Origin: a virus
Direction: 5' to 3' (one strand)
Virus record (IMG/VR): IMGVR_UViG_3300000116_000052
Span: 1-40,914 of that record
DNA: 40,914 nucleotides
A program made the translations under genes and the position numbers. The notes under the pieces are model-generated. The model did no database searches. It was not told the DNA's origin and saw only the letters and a list, made by a program, of their open reading frames with translations. Positions 1 through 7,782 of the stretch are shown here, piece by piece (positions within the stretch are counted from its first letter, which is position 1; each line of letters starts with the position of its first letter).

Positions 1-1097
1 ATCCATACTTGTGATAACATTGGTATTGTATCTTGTCTACCATATCTAACTACTTCATGTTCATCAATGTCAAATGCTAATACCTCATACTCAGCATCAT
101 GAAATTTCTTTACTTTAAGTAAGTTTTTAGTACGTTTACCTTCATAACCTACATCTTTACGTAACATCAATCCCTCCCAATTATCTTTACACTCAACTTC
201 ATGCCAAAATTTAAAATGATCTTCATCTCTTATTAAATATTGATCAGTGTAACGTAAGATATCATTTTTACTTCTTATCATTGGATTGTCTAAATTATTT
301 AAAATCCAAGATCTTAATGTATATAATCTTTTTGTTAATGATGTATCACCCTTTTCATTATTAAATTCTGATTTATGAAGCATATCAAACATCATAAATA
401 TAGGATTTTTAATTTGGTGGTCTTTACGTCTTAATTGTTTCATTACTCCTTGAAAATCTTCATCACCATTTTCATCCATTAAACAAATTTCACCATCAAA
501 TACATGATTAATAATGCCTGTAGCTTCAATTGCTTCTTTAACTTTATTTAATGTTGTGAATTCTTTACCCATTCTACTATAAAGCTTACAATTACCATTT
601 TCATCAGTAATAGCCAAACAACGAACACCATCTAATTTTCTTGAAACCCACCACCTATCATTCCATTCACATTTTCCTTCATAATTTTGGGCTAATGCAA
701 CCTTAAATGTAGGAATTAAACCTGGGACTGCTTTATTAATTGTAGAGGCACCAACCCTAATATCTAAATCCTTATCTATAATTTTGTATATTATTTGTCC
801 ATAAAAATCAACAAACCCATTTATTACACCAATTGCTTTATGTCCTGTAAATTCTCTTCTTGTTAATGAATTTAATAATTTAAAAATATCACCATCCATA
901 AAATCAAATACAGCTTTATCAAGCAAGTCATTATTTTTTTTACACGTTTTACCTGTAACATTATATTGTTTGTAGGGGTTATATGTAGCTTCAAGTACCT
1001 TGTGTATAAACGCACTACTACGCGTTATAATCGCAATTTTATCGGTAGCACTACTAGTACTTCTCATTTCATTTATAAATTCTTGTAATTCTTTCAT
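1..1097 (-). CDS. ATP-dependent DNA ligase, C-terminus cut by window edge
   Basis: The frame opens at the ATG at 1097 and stays open to position 1, giving about 365 residues without a stop, so the C-terminal end lies outside the window. Nucleotidyltransferase motifs are in order: KLDGVR with the adenylated lysine near residue 154 (motif I), FDGEI (motif III), EGLMLRKD (motif IV) and LLKVKKF (motif V), followed by the start of an OB-fold region. These are the signatures of ATP-dependent ligases such as T4 gp30, which seal nicks during replication and recombination. The start is preceded by an A-rich leader with no Shine-Dalgarno, and the gene follows the SWIM-protein gene after a 5-base gap, so the two are probably co-transcribed. 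Family assignment is confident; I cannot tell whether the C-terminus is complete. Confidence 0.93.
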   Translation of the reverse strand, partial: MKELQEFINEMRSTSSATDKIAIITRSSAFIHKVLEATYNPYKQYNVTGKTCKKNNDLLDKAVFDFMDGDIFKLLNSLTRREFTGHKAIGVINGFVDFYGQIIYKIIDKDLDIRVGASTINKAVPGLIPTFKVALAQNYEGKCEWNDRWWVSRKLDGVRCLAITDENGNCKLYSRMGKEFTTLNKVKEAIEATGIINHVFDGEICLMDENGDEDFQGVMKQLRRKDHQIKNPIFMMFDMLHKSEFNNEKGDTSLTKRLYTLRSWILNNLDNPMIRSKNDILRYTDQYLIRDEDHFKFWHEVECKDNWEGLMLRKDVGYEGKRTKNLLKVKKFHDAEYEVLAFDIDEHEVVRYGRQDTIPMLSQVW

Positions 1098-1102
1098 AAC
1101 TT

Positions 1103-1540
1103 TTATTTTTGATTAATTTTCATTTCTTTTACGTGTTTACAATTACCACTTGATCTCCAATAACCAGGACATGAGCAATGGTACTTTCCAGATTCTGGGT
1201 AGTAATTAGTTGTATATTCTCCTAATCCACTACTACTAGTACTAATTTTAGTTATTGTTTTTGATTCTAGTGTTTTTTTAATTTTAGGTTTTATCCAATT
1301 TATATCATCTAATGTAGTTTCAGGCAATACTTCTTGCCATATAGGTACAATATATTTTTTACCTCCAATATTTGCTAATGAGGGTGACATATGATGTTCA
1401 TAATCATATTTAAATAATTTAAAAGAAACAAACGGACCAAATCCTTTTGGATTAATATTTAAATTACTTTTTTCTTGGTAAAATCTTCTAGTTCGAAGAT
1501 TACCATATTTATTTAAATTTGAAAATTCTACTATTGGCAT
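1103..1540 (-). CDS. SWIM-type zinc-finger protein
   Basis: This 145-residue protein ends in a CxC-x9-CxH arrangement (C122, C124, C134, H136), which is the SWIM zinc-finger pattern. SWIM domains bind DNA or proteins and occur in recombination-associated and helicase-associated proteins. The N-terminal 90 residues are not recognised. The gene sits between a small hypothetical gene and DNA ligase with gaps of only 5 bases, suggesting one transcript and a role alongside DNA repair or replication, which is inference from position. The leader reads AAATAAAAGTT before the ATG, a pattern shared with the ligase gene and the gene at 4326-4736. Confidence 0.75.
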   Translation of the reverse strand: MPIVEFSNLNKYGNLRTRRFYQEKSNLNINPKGFGPFVSFKLFKYDYEHHMSPSLANIGGKKYIVPIWQEVLPETTLDDINWIKPKIKKTLESKTITKISTSSSGLGEYTTNYYPESGKYHCSCPGYWRSSGNCKHVKEMKINQK

Positions 1541-1545
1541 AACTT

Positions 1546-1767
1546 TTATTTATATGAGTTTGGTGAAGGCATTCCTGAGTAATGGCACCAATTATCTTCT
1601 TTTAATTTTTTAAATGTATCTACAAATCCTCGATCCCATTCATTACGTAATTCAACATCATTATCTATCATTAATTGAGCTATGTTTACACCAGTATCAC
1701 CTCTAAATTTAGGCTTCCACCCAGATGCTTGTAATCTTTTTTGTTCTTCTAATATTAACTCTATCAT
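1546..1767 (-). CDS. Hypothetical protein, 73 aa
   Basis: Small soluble, charged protein of unknown function, with no membrane segment or signal peptide. It is the first gene after the promoter-like site at 1820-1847 and is followed closely by the SWIM-protein and ligase genes, so it likely heads that operon. The leader between the promoter and the ATG is about 50 bases. I do not recognise a family. Confidence 0.7.
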   Translation of the reverse strand: MIELILEEQKRLQASGWKPKFRGDTGVNIAQLMIDNDVELRNEWDRGFVDTFKKLKEDNWCHYSGMPSPNSYK

Positions 1768-1819
1768 TTTTATAACCTTTATTTGTTGTTTTCCGGCGTT
1801 TTGCCTTATTTACATGGTA

Positions 1820-1847
1820 AATATACGAAAGATATTTCAGGTATCCA
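1820..1847 (-). promoter_or_regulatory. Promoter-like site (class 1: TGGATA-N16-TATATT)
   Basis: On the minus strand TGGATA (1847-1842) is followed after exactly 16 bases by TATATT (1825-1820), which is preceded by G. Six other sites in the window have the same layout. It lies about 52 bases upstream of the ATG at 1767. About 31 bases around it are nearly identical to the site at 17528-17555, including the ATAT-ACGAAAG-ATAT inverted repeat. Promoter function is inferred. Confidence 0.65.
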
Positions 1848-1867
1848 AGCATTTTTGCGGGAAAATT

Positions 1868-1889
1868 AAAAAGACGTCCTTAGGACGCC
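1868..1889 (-). terminator. Rho-independent terminator
   Basis: On the minus strand GGCGTCC-TAA-GGACGTC forms a 7-bp stem with a 3-base loop, followed directly by TTTTT. One pair is G-U on this strand but would be an A-C mismatch on the other, so the terminator points toward lower coordinates. It lies just downstream of the membrane-protein gene ending at 1914 and upstream of the promoter at 1820-1847. Confidence 0.85.
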
Positions 1890-1913
1890 TTTCTAACTGA
1901 TATGTTTATGTTA

Positions 1914-2138
1914 TTACTTCTTTGTAAAGAAAGATGCAATAAGAACTAAAACAACTAAACCTACAAATCCACCATTACCTAATGAACTTACAAGAGCTGT
2001 AAGGTTAGTTACAACATCAAAATTGAATATTGCACCACCTGTTAACACGTACCATAAGATTGTTACTGGAACAAACGCTAAAAATAACGCGCTTAAACCA
2101 CCTAAAAATCCATTTAAATAAGAAAATACTTTTTCCAT
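1914..2138 (-). CDS. Small membrane protein with two predicted TM segments
   Basis: The 74-residue protein has two long hydrophobic stretches, roughly residues 12-33 and 56-72, separated by a polar loop, and ends in FFTKK. The layout is compatible with an inner-membrane protein and, by size and topology, a holin-like or superinfection-type protein, but no family motif supports this. It follows the outer-membrane protein gene by 27 bases and is followed by a clear terminator, so the pair probably forms a two-gene unit. A different small TM protein beside the lysin-like gene (6659-6874) is a better holin candidate. Confidence 0.6.
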   Translation of the reverse strand: MEKVFSYLNGFLGGLSALFLAFVPVTILWYVLTGGAIFNFDVVTNLTALVSSLGNGGFVGLVVLVLIASFFTKK

Positions 2139-2165
2139 TTTTTTAGTTTTTTAATTAATACTAGT

Positions 2166-2588
2166 TTAAAATTTAAGACCTACGCCTAACAATAAGTTAG
2201 TCGTTTTGTCACCTGAATTATAAACAACTTTAGGATCTACAAACACTCCTTTGTGAACAGTAAATAATTTACCAAGACCTACGCTTAGATTATCTGTTTC
2301 TAAGTTAGGACATGATGCATATACAAAAAGATCATGACCACCTAATGTCACAAAATATCTTGCGTGTACATCGATAACTTGATCAACAGTTGAATCAGCT
2401 TGAGATAAGTTTAAACCTACCATTAACTTATTTGTTATACCATACCCAACTGTTGGGCTTATAGACCATTCAGTCCATGCTGTGTTAGAAATGTCACCTG
2501 TACCTACGTAGAAGTCACCTTTCTCCTGTGCGTTTACTCCAAGTACTAATCCTAGTCCTAAAGCTAAACTCAAAATCATTTTTTTCAT
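2166..2588 (-). CDS. Exported outer-membrane beta-barrel-like protein, 140 aa
   Basis: The protein starts with a Sec signal peptide (MKKMILSLALGLGLVLGVNA, then QEK). The mature part alternates hydrophobic and polar residues in short strands (for example KLMVGLNLS, HDLFVYAS, TNLLLGVGLKF) and ends in phenylalanine, typical of outer-membrane barrels inserted by BAM. At about 120 mature residues it could form a small barrel. It has its own promoter-like site at 2746-2773 and an unusually long leader containing three stem-loops. A phage might use such a protein to alter surface receptors, but function is unknown. It differs from the larger barrel-like protein at 11938-12981. Confidence 0.65.
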   Translation of the reverse strand: MKKMILSLALGLGLVLGVNAQEKGDFYVGTGDISNTAWTEWSISPTVGYGITNKLMVGLNLSQADSTVDQVIDVHARYFVTLGGHDLFVYASCPNLETDNLSVGLGKLFTVHKGVFVDPKVVYNSGDKTTNLLLGVGLKF

Positions 2589-2740
2589 TTTTTTGATTTT
2601 AATTAATAAATAATATGTAAGACTATCTTACATATGTTAATATATGGGATTATCCCACATATGCTGTTAATACTTTTTTGGGGAAAACGTAGCGAATGCC
2701 ACTTTTGTGTGGCATTACTAACATTTTATCCAAATGTATT
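2589..2740 (-). promoter_or_regulatory. Structured leader with three stem-loops
   Basis: Between the promoter-like site at 2746-2773 and the ATG at 2588 lie three inverted repeats: an 8-bp stem AATGCCAC/GTGGCATT (2695-2716, loop of 6), a GGGA-TTA-TCCC stem flanked by ATAT on both sides (around 2642-2662), and a perfect 10-bp stem ATATGTAAGA/TCTTACATAT with loop CTA (2613-2635). The last two look like diverged copies of one another. No protein-coding frame is evident. It may be a 5' regulatory leader or a small RNA; which of these is unknown. Confidence 0.5.
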
Positions 2741-2745
2741 CATAT

Positions 2746-2773
2746 AATATACAAAATTAAATTTGTATAACCA
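2746..2773 (-). promoter_or_regulatory. Promoter-like site (class 1: TGGTTA-N16-TATATT)
   Basis: Minus-strand TGGTTA (2773-2768) and TATATT (2751-2746) are separated by exactly 16 bases, with G before TATATT, as in the other class 1 sites. It would start a transcript near 2739, giving about a 150-base leader for the outer-membrane protein gene at 2166-2588. Confidence 0.6.
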
Positions 2774-2823
2774 CACTAAATTAAAAAACTTACGCAATTG
2801 TGAACAACACGTAGTTCATAACT

Positions 2824-3465
2824 TCAGTTCATTAATCTTTTAAATTGTTCTTTTAGAGTTTCACCTCTCCAATTTTTACTTTCTTCAAATGCTCCAGATG
2901 CTGATTCTCTTTCAATAGAACTATCTCCTGCTGCTGCATCACTAACATCAAATTCTACATTATCTTCTTCTCTTACATATTCTGTGTTAACTGACATAAA
3001 CTCATCAAATTCATCAAGTATATCATCAGTATCAGCTGCATTTATAATATCTTCATAGTGTGTATTAATAAAAGATTTAGCTATATCAGCATCTACACCT
3101 CTTTTACCTACAATAAGTTTTATTATCATTCCTTCTACTTCTTCTTTATCATCATAAGGATCTAATCTATAATCTATATTTTCTTTTTTCATATCTTTAA
3201 ATTCTTCATCGTAATCAATTGCTTTATCTAACCTTTTTTTCTGGAACTTATCATGATATTTTTTATCCTCTTTATCGATTGCTTTATCTTCATTTGTATA
3301 ATAGTCGTGGTCTATCCTTATATCACCGGGATCATCATGCATTTCTTCTTTTTCTTTATCTAACATCATTTTAATTAATGATATTTTATCTTTATCATCT
3401 TGAGTTAGTCTATCCATTGCTTGAGCTCTATCAAATTCTTTATCTTTATCTCTTCTTTTATCCAT
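2824..3465 (-). CDS. Hypothetical highly charged protein, 213 aa
   Basis: The protein is extremely rich in Asp, Glu and Lys, especially in its first 100 residues, with no membrane segment or cysteine. This suggests an extended or helical protein. It is the third gene in a run with 3611-4294 and 3468-3611, all under the late-type motif at 4303-4318. Charged, helical proteins of this kind occur among prohead-core and internal head proteins of T4-like phages, but I see no specific motif, so that is only a possibility. Confidence 0.65.
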   Translation of the reverse strand: MDKRRDKDKEFDRAQAMDRLTQDDKDKISLIKMMLDKEKEEMHDDPGDIRIDHDYYTNEDKAIDKEDKKYHDKFQKKRLDKAIDYDEEFKDMKKENIDYRLDPYDDKEEVEGMIIKLIVGKRGVDADIAKSFINTHYEDIINAADTDDILDEFDEFMSVNTEYVREEDNVEFDVSDAAAGDSSIERESASGAFEESKNWRGETLKEQFKRLMN

Positions 3466-3467
3466 TA

Positions 3468-3611
3468 TTATTTTGTTTTATACCAAACTGCTGATATTTT
3501 AATTCCATTAATATTATTAATTAGTACTTCCTTTTTAATTTCCTCTTCATTTAAAAGACTTTTATCCCAATATTTAGGATTTTTAGAATTTAATTTTCTT
3601 TTTTTAGCCAC
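3468..3611 (-). CDS. Small basic protein, 47 aa, GTG start
   Basis: A GTG at 3611-3609 overlaps the TAG stop of the upstream gene (TAGTG) and opens a 47-codon frame starting MAKKRKLNSKNPKYWDKSLL and ending at the TAA at 3468, just before the ATG of the next gene at 3465. The stop/start overlap and the perfect filling of the gap between two genes support a real, translationally coupled gene. The product is basic at the N-terminus, and its family is unknown. Confidence 0.6.
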   Translation of the reverse strand: MAKKRKLNSKNPKYWDKSLLNEEEIKKEVLINNINGIKISAVWYKTK

Positions 3612-4294
3612 TAGTACGTATATTCAGAACCTTCATCCATTGTTGAATCCATTGAATTATCTGGTGCGTCATGTGGTTCAGTATTATACTCATCAACAAT
3701 TTCTTTTTTAACTCTTTCAGTTTTTATACCATTTACTTTATCTAATTGTTTTTCATACACTTTTTTAGATCTTTCTAAAAGTTTAATTTCTTTTTGCATT
3801 TCTTTAACTCTTTTTTTATCTATTAATTCAGATAAATTTTCATCTTCTTGAACCATATTGATTCTACTTTCTTTTTTCTGCATAGCTTCATCAATTGCTG
3901 CAATTTTAGCTTCTAAAGTATTTTTAGCTCCTTCTTTATCAATTTCAGCTAATTTTTTATCTAATTCTGATTTTTTACCTTCAGCGATAATACCCTCATT
4001 TAAATTACTATATTCACTTATTTTTACTTTTTTATACTTTGTAATTAATGATTTGATTTTTTTAGATTCAACAGAATCTATTCCACCTTTTAATATATCT
4101 TCTAAGTCCTCAATTAAATCAAATAAAGTTTTACCAGCATCAGCTTCATTGATTCCATTTTTAGCTTCGTAAGCTGCTTGTACGCTAGTTAATGTTGGTA
4201 AAGCTTCACCTGTTTTTCTAGTGTCAAAACCGGGGGAATTTTCGTTTAATAATGATTTCTTACTAACGAATTTTTTTAAGTCAAAGTTATCCAT
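3611..4294 (-). CDS. Hypothetical coiled-coil protein, 227 aa (possible virion-associated)
   Basis: The N-terminus MDNFDLKKFVSKKSLLNEN resembles a short opening seen in several T4-like phage virion-associated proteins, as I recall them. The middle (roughly residues 100-200) is strongly helical and rich in Lys and Glu, consistent with a coiled coil, and the tail is acidic. A late-type motif lies just upstream (4303-4318), as for the structural genes, so late expression is likely. It heads a three-gene run. A head-core or internal protein is possible but not shown. Confidence 0.6.
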   Translation of the reverse strand: MDNFDLKKFVSKKSLLNENSPGFDTRKTGEALPTLTSVQAAYEAKNGINEADAGKTLFDLIEDLEDILKGGIDSVESKKIKSLITKYKKVKISEYSNLNEGIIAEGKKSELDKKLAEIDKEGAKNTLEAKIAAIDEAMQKKESRINMVQEDENLSELIDKKRVKEMQKEIKLLERSKKVYEKQLDKVNGIKTERVKKEIVDEYNTEPHDAPDNSMDSTMDEGSEYTY

Positions 4295-4302
4295 GTTTTT
4301 AT

Positions 4303-4318
4303 ATTTTGTTATAAATAT
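4303..4318 (-). promoter_or_regulatory. Candidate late promoter motif ATATTTATAACAAAAT
   Basis: The minus strand carries ATATTTATAACAAAAT ending 8 bases before the ATG at 4294. The same 16-base sequence (Y = C or T at position 11) precedes several structural genes. It contains a TATAAY hexamer that could act as a -10 element. Function is inferred from recurrence and position. Confidence 0.6.
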
Positions 4319-4325
4319 GTAAAAA

Positions 4326-4736
4326 TTAAGTTAAATTATATTTTTCTTGATATTGTTTAATAAGTAAAGATCCTACGCCAACTTCTAATATAATTGCATT
4401 TTTAGGTACACCTGGTAGTTTTTTAGCTGATGCAATATAATCAATATTTTCATTATTCCATATCTTTATTTTAGTTTTAGCATTTGAACGATTTGAAGTT
4501 TTAAAAACCATAACTACAGGCATTTTACCATATGCTTTTCCTTTTTCTATTTTTATTTTTTCATTTTTTTCATCTTTAGAAAAAAACTGTTCTACTTTAT
4601 AAGCACCATTTTTAGATTTTTTATCATCAAAATGCCATACAGATCTTCCACCTAATTCTGGTTTTGATGGGTAATCAAAAAATTCTAATGTGTATTTTGT
4701 TTTGCGTTCAATATTTTCAGATGGTCTACCTCTCAT
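4326..4736 (-). CDS. Hypothetical protein, 136 aa, with RGRP N-terminus
   Basis: The protein opens with MRGRPSENIERK; RGRP is the core of AT-hook DNA-binding motifs, though a single copy is weak evidence. The rest is a soluble mixed alpha/beta sequence without a recognised domain. It is preceded by a class 1 promoter-like site at 4762-4789 and the A-rich leader AAATAAAAGTT shared with the ligase and SWIM-protein genes. This suggests it is expressed with the non-structural genes rather than with the late cassette that ends just upstream at 4792. Confidence 0.6.
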   Translation of the reverse strand: MRGRPSENIERKTKYTLEFFDYPSKPELGGRSVWHFDDKKSKNGAYKVEQFFSKDEKNEKIKIEKGKAYGKMPVVMVFKTSNRSNAKTKIKIWNNENIDYIASAKKLPGVPKNAIILEVGVGSLLIKQYQEKYNLT

Positions 4737-4761
4737 AACTTTTATTTTTGTTTATGGGGTA

Positions 4762-4789
4762 AATATACAAAAAATTTTTTGCTAAACCA
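4762..4789 (-). promoter_or_regulatory. Promoter-like site (class 1: TGGTTT-N16-TATATT)
   Basis: Minus-strand TGGTTT (4789-4784) and TATATT (4767-4762) are 16 bases apart, with G before TATATT. It lies 25 bases upstream of the ATG at 4736, in the short gap after the membrane-protein gene ending at 4792. Confidence 0.65.
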
Positions 4790-4791
4790 AA

Positions 4792-6027
4792 TTAAGATTT
4801 AATATCATTAATTTGAGATTTATAAACTTCATATAAAGCAGTATTTCCACTCATTTTAGCTTCATGAGCTAAAGATTTTAATTTTTGCATTACTAATAAA
4901 CGTTCATTATCATCAACAACCCCATCTTTATTTAAATCTAATTTATCATAATGTAAACCATCATTACCATTTTGACCTATAATATTTATCCTTTCTTCAT
5001 CTTTATCTATTAATCTATTTTGACTCTCACTTGTAGCTAATTCAAAATCAGGAGATTGTTTTTTTGATTTAGGTTTTTGGTTTATAACTTCAACTTTAAC
5101 TTCTGAAGGTTCATACATTTTAGGTAAAGGATAAGATTTATTAAACTCCATACCTTCAGGAACAGACATTTTTACTTTTTTAGATTGTCTTATTTTTATA
5201 GGTTTTGATATAAAAGAAGGTTTTTTTAGTTGTTCAAATGCAAAATTAGCAGCTACTACTAAAGCAATAGCTAAGGGATCAAACACAAATATAATAGTTA
5301 ATAATAAATAATTAATAATTTGATCCATAGGTATTCCTGTTAAACCTGATAAATATTTTAAAGGACCTAATTCTCCTGTTATTTCATTATTTGTAGATAC
5401 TTCAACTATTTCAGTTTCATATTTAAACAACTTTTCATTTAAATCATCTACTTTATTATTTATTGTAGTTTGTCTTTCAATTGCCTGATCTAATTGTTTT
5501 TCTAAAGCTCTACGTGTTGATGATGATGTGGTTGTAACTATATTACCTGATGTGTCTGTGTATTGTATTACATTGTTAGATAAACCAGTTCTTAAACTAG
5601 TTACAGACTTATTAATTGATGATTTTTCTTCATTATATACAAATAACTGTTCTTTAATATTATCTCTTTTTACTTCTATTAAAGTTATTTGTGCATCTAT
5701 ATTTCCGGACAATGATGCTGTTTTTTGATATGCTGCACTTAAAAATCCATAAATACCCATTGAAGTAATCAATATTAAAACAAAACAAGCTATAGATAAA
5801 TACCATTTTAAAATTTTAGGTAAGGTTTTTCTATATTGATATAATAAAGATGCTATAACTAGTTTAGCAATTTCTAATGATGCAGCCATTACTATAACTG
5901 CAAATGCAGCTCCTGCAAATAATTTACTTAAACCACTAACAGAATAAAATGCTGCTGATAATGATACTGATAGTGCTGAGAGTGTTATTATTAGGGGAAA
6001 TAGTCTTACTTGAATATTTTTCCACAT
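4792..6027 (-). CDS. Four-TM membrane protein with coiled coil and EF-hand-like loop
   Basis: The 411-residue protein has three hydrophobic segments in the first 100 residues, a long coiled-coil region (about 105-215), a fourth hydrophobic segment near 232-262, and a polar C-terminal tail. In the tail, D364-L-N-K-D-G-V-V-D-D-N-E375 fits the 12-residue EF-hand calcium loop (D at 1, N at 3, D at 5, G at 6, E at 12). Similar TM/coiled-coil proteins occur in other T4-like phages, but I know no assigned function. It is the last gene of the tightly spaced run starting at 13150 and sits 14 bases after the lysin-like gene, so it may take part in lysis or envelope remodelling. Confidence 0.7.
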   Translation of the reverse strand: MWKNIQVRLFPLIITLSALSVSLSAAFYSVSGLSKLFAGAAFAVIVMAASLEIAKLVIASLLYQYRKTLPKILKWYLSIACFVLILITSMGIYGFLSAAYQKTASLSGNIDAQITLIEVKRDNIKEQLFVYNEEKSSINKSVTSLRTGLSNNVIQYTDTSGNIVTTTSSSTRRALEKQLDQAIERQTTINNKVDDLNEKLFKYETEIVEVSTNNEITGELGPLKYLSGLTGIPMDQIINYLLLTIIFVFDPLAIALVVAANFAFEQLKKPSFISKPIKIRQSKKVKMSVPEGMEFNKSYPLPKMYEPSEVKVEVINQKPKSKKQSPDFELATSESQNRLIDKDEERINIIGQNGNDGLHYDKLDLNKDGVVDDNERLLVMQKLKSLAHEAKMSGNTALYEVYKSQINDIKS

Positions 6028-6041
6028 AACTTAAATTTTAA

Positions 6042-6650
6042 TTAAACAATATCTTTAGACTCAATAAGAGTATAAGTAAATGAATTACCCCAAACATCTC
6101 TAGCTTGACGTAAAATTTTCATAAATACAGCAAAATCTTCATTTGAAGCAATTACTTGACAACCAGCAGACCATTTGTCAACTCGAGTTGATTTTCCTCC
6201 TGTTTTAGCTGTTGCTCTATGAATATTAATTCCAAAAATACCTTTTTCAATATCTTCTTCTAAACAATCATAAACCCCATCAGTATTATCATCACGATAG
6301 ACTGAAAGAGGTTTAGCTTGTCTTAATGCTTCATATTTTCCTTGGTGTAAACCAATTTTATGAGAACTTCTATACTGTCCTGGTTTTAAAATTGCTACAC
6401 CATTGGGGTTTAATAAATTTTCTACCCAATGTGTTCCAGGATCTGTTGTACATTTATAACAATGAAATTGCCATTCATTATTAATTTTATAGGATAAAGT
6501 TATACAATCATCAAAGGCATTAGTAACCCTATTTTTAGTTTTTGAATTTCTAACACCTATGATATTAACATCATAATCCCCACCAGTAAAGTATTTATAA
6601 TCTTTACTAACCATTGTTTCTTCAATTTGTTCTCTTGTATAACAATTCAT
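6042..6650 (-). CDS. L,D-transpeptidase-like protein, candidate endolysin
   Basis: The C-terminal half contains GINIHRA (H144) and, 17 residues later, SAGCQV (S161, C164). This histidine plus S-x-G-C pattern is that of YkuD-type L,D-transpeptidase/cysteine peptidase active sites, which act on peptidoglycan. There is no signal peptide, as expected for an endolysin released by a holin. The gene directly follows a holin-like gene (8-base gap), giving a plausible lysis pair. The N-terminal 90 residues are unrecognised. The assignment rests on the motif alone, so the reaction (cleaving or forming peptide crosslinks) is open. Confidence 0.6.
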   Translation of the reverse strand: MNCYTREQIEETMVSKDYKYFTGGDYDVNIIGVRNSKTKNRVTNAFDDCITLSYKINNEWQFHCYKCTTDPGTHWVENLLNPNGVAILKPGQYRSSHKIGLHQGKYEALRQAKPLSVYRDDNTDGVYDCLEEDIEKGIFGINIHRATAKTGGKSTRVDKWSAGCQVIASNEDFAVFMKILRQARDVWGNSFTYTLIESKDIV

Positions 6651-6658
6651 AATTTAAA

Positions 6659-6874
6659 TTATTTTTTTGCAAATTTTTCTACTCCTGCTATTCCAAAACA
6701 CCCAATTACAATCCAAGTAAAAGCATTATATATTGTTTCATTAATTACTAAATCTTTACCTGTATATCCAGTTAATAAATCCATTAAAGCAAATATACAC
6801 ATTATAATAAATGCTATAAAACCTACTATTGTTTTTTCATTCCATTCATTATTATCTTTAAATATTGACCACAT
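6659..6874 (-). CDS. Holin-like small membrane protein
   Basis: The 71-residue protein has two hydrophobic segments (about residues 16-35 and 46-65) with a charged N-terminus and a lysine-rich C-terminus (KFAKK). This is the size and topology of class II holins. The gene lies 8 bases upstream of the L,D-transpeptidase-like gene, and holin-lysin adjacency is common in phages. The holin call is inferred from topology and neighbourhood. Confidence 0.6.
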   Translation of the reverse strand: MWSIFKDNNEWNEKTIVGFIAFIIMCIFALMDLLTGYTGKDLVINETIYNAFTWIVIGCFGIAGVEKFAKK

Positions 6875-6921
6875 AGTTTTTTATTTAATAATTAATATAT
6901 TTAATATGTTATAATCTAGCA

Positions 6922-7779
6922 TTATATTGTATCTTCTGCAGTTACTCTAATAGTTGATATTTTAAATGAACCTTGACAAAGGTCAGACCATTCTTTACAA
7001 GAAGCATCATCATATCTGTAAGCACCATTTGGATCTGGGGAATAACCTTGCCAATATGAAGCAACTATTTTCCATCCATTTTCCATGTCTTCTTTTAAAC
7101 CATCTAAACTAACTAATTTACTTCCTTCCCCAGCTGTATTGTTTTTAAAATCATATACTACAACACTATTACTACCTTGAGTAAAAGTTGTTGTCATGTT
7201 AGTATAATCACTGTTAAATTCTGTTATTACATCAAACGGTAATGATGGGTCTATAGAAGAAGCATCAACTATACCAGTACCAGAAGATTTACTTTGATCC
7301 CAACAAACATTAGAAGATAATGAACCTAAAAAAGCATATTGGTAATTTTGTATTTTATTTATGTGTATTGTTGACTGAGTAGCTACATTACCATTAGTTT
7401 CTAAGAAATCTATTTCATCACAACAATCTGTGCAACCATCACCTGAATCACAATAATCATCTTGACTTTTTACCATATAAAAAGCAGCATTAACACCTCT
7501 TAAATCTTTTAAACCTGATATATCTACTGTAGCACTAATTTTTGATATATTTTTGTATCCTTTTATAGAACGTACTCTACCTGCATTAAATTCAATTTCA
7601 TCATTTGATATTATAGGAGCTCCACTAGTACAACCTTTACTATAATCTTGTGTAAATGTAGGACTATATATTGCTGTTCCATCTTTTTCTACTGTACCTA
7701 CTACAATTTCATTTTTTTCATTTTCACTGCCACATCCTATAAATAGAAGTGTTATTAATAGTATAAATATTTTTTTCAT
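6922..7779 (-). CDS. Lipoprotein with GH7/GH16-like (clan GH-B) active-site motif
   Basis: The N-terminus is a lipoprotein signal peptide with lipobox LFIGC (C16) followed by an acidic stretch. Residues 119-128 read CCDEIDFLET: E122-x-D124-x-x-E127 has the catalytic spacing of clan GH-B glucanases. It fits the GH16 active-site pattern E-I-D-F-L-E-x-x-G-N-x-A, while the preceding NAAFYMV...YCDS and CC recall GH7 enzymes. The later part is beta-rich with tryptophans, as in concanavalin-like folds. Such enzymes cleave beta-1,4 or beta-1,3 glucans. On a membrane-anchored protein the target could be host or surrounding polysaccharide. It follows the T9SS cargo gene by 3 bases. The fold is likely, but activity and substrate are inferred. 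Confidence 0.6.
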   Translation of the reverse strand: MKKIFILLITLLFIGCGSENEKNEIVVGTVEKDGTAIYSPTFTQDYSKGCTSGAPIISNDEIEFNAGRVRSIKGYKNISKISATVDISGLKDLRGVNAAFYMVKSQDDYCDSGDGCTDCCDEIDFLETNGNVATQSTIHINKIQNYQYAFLGSLSSNVCWDQSKSSGTGIVDASSIDPSLPFDVITEFNSDYTNMTTTFTQGSNSVVVYDFKNNTAGEGSKLVSLDGLKEDMENGWKIVASYWQGYSPDPNGAYRYDDASCKEWSDLCQGSFKISTIRVTAEDTI

Positions 7780-7782
7780 TTT

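Noticed and set aside
2780-2820. Possible terminator TGAAC-N8-GTTCA downstream of the charged-protein gene ending at 2824
   Set aside because: The stem is only 5 bp and the T-tract lies more than 10 bases away, so support is too weak.
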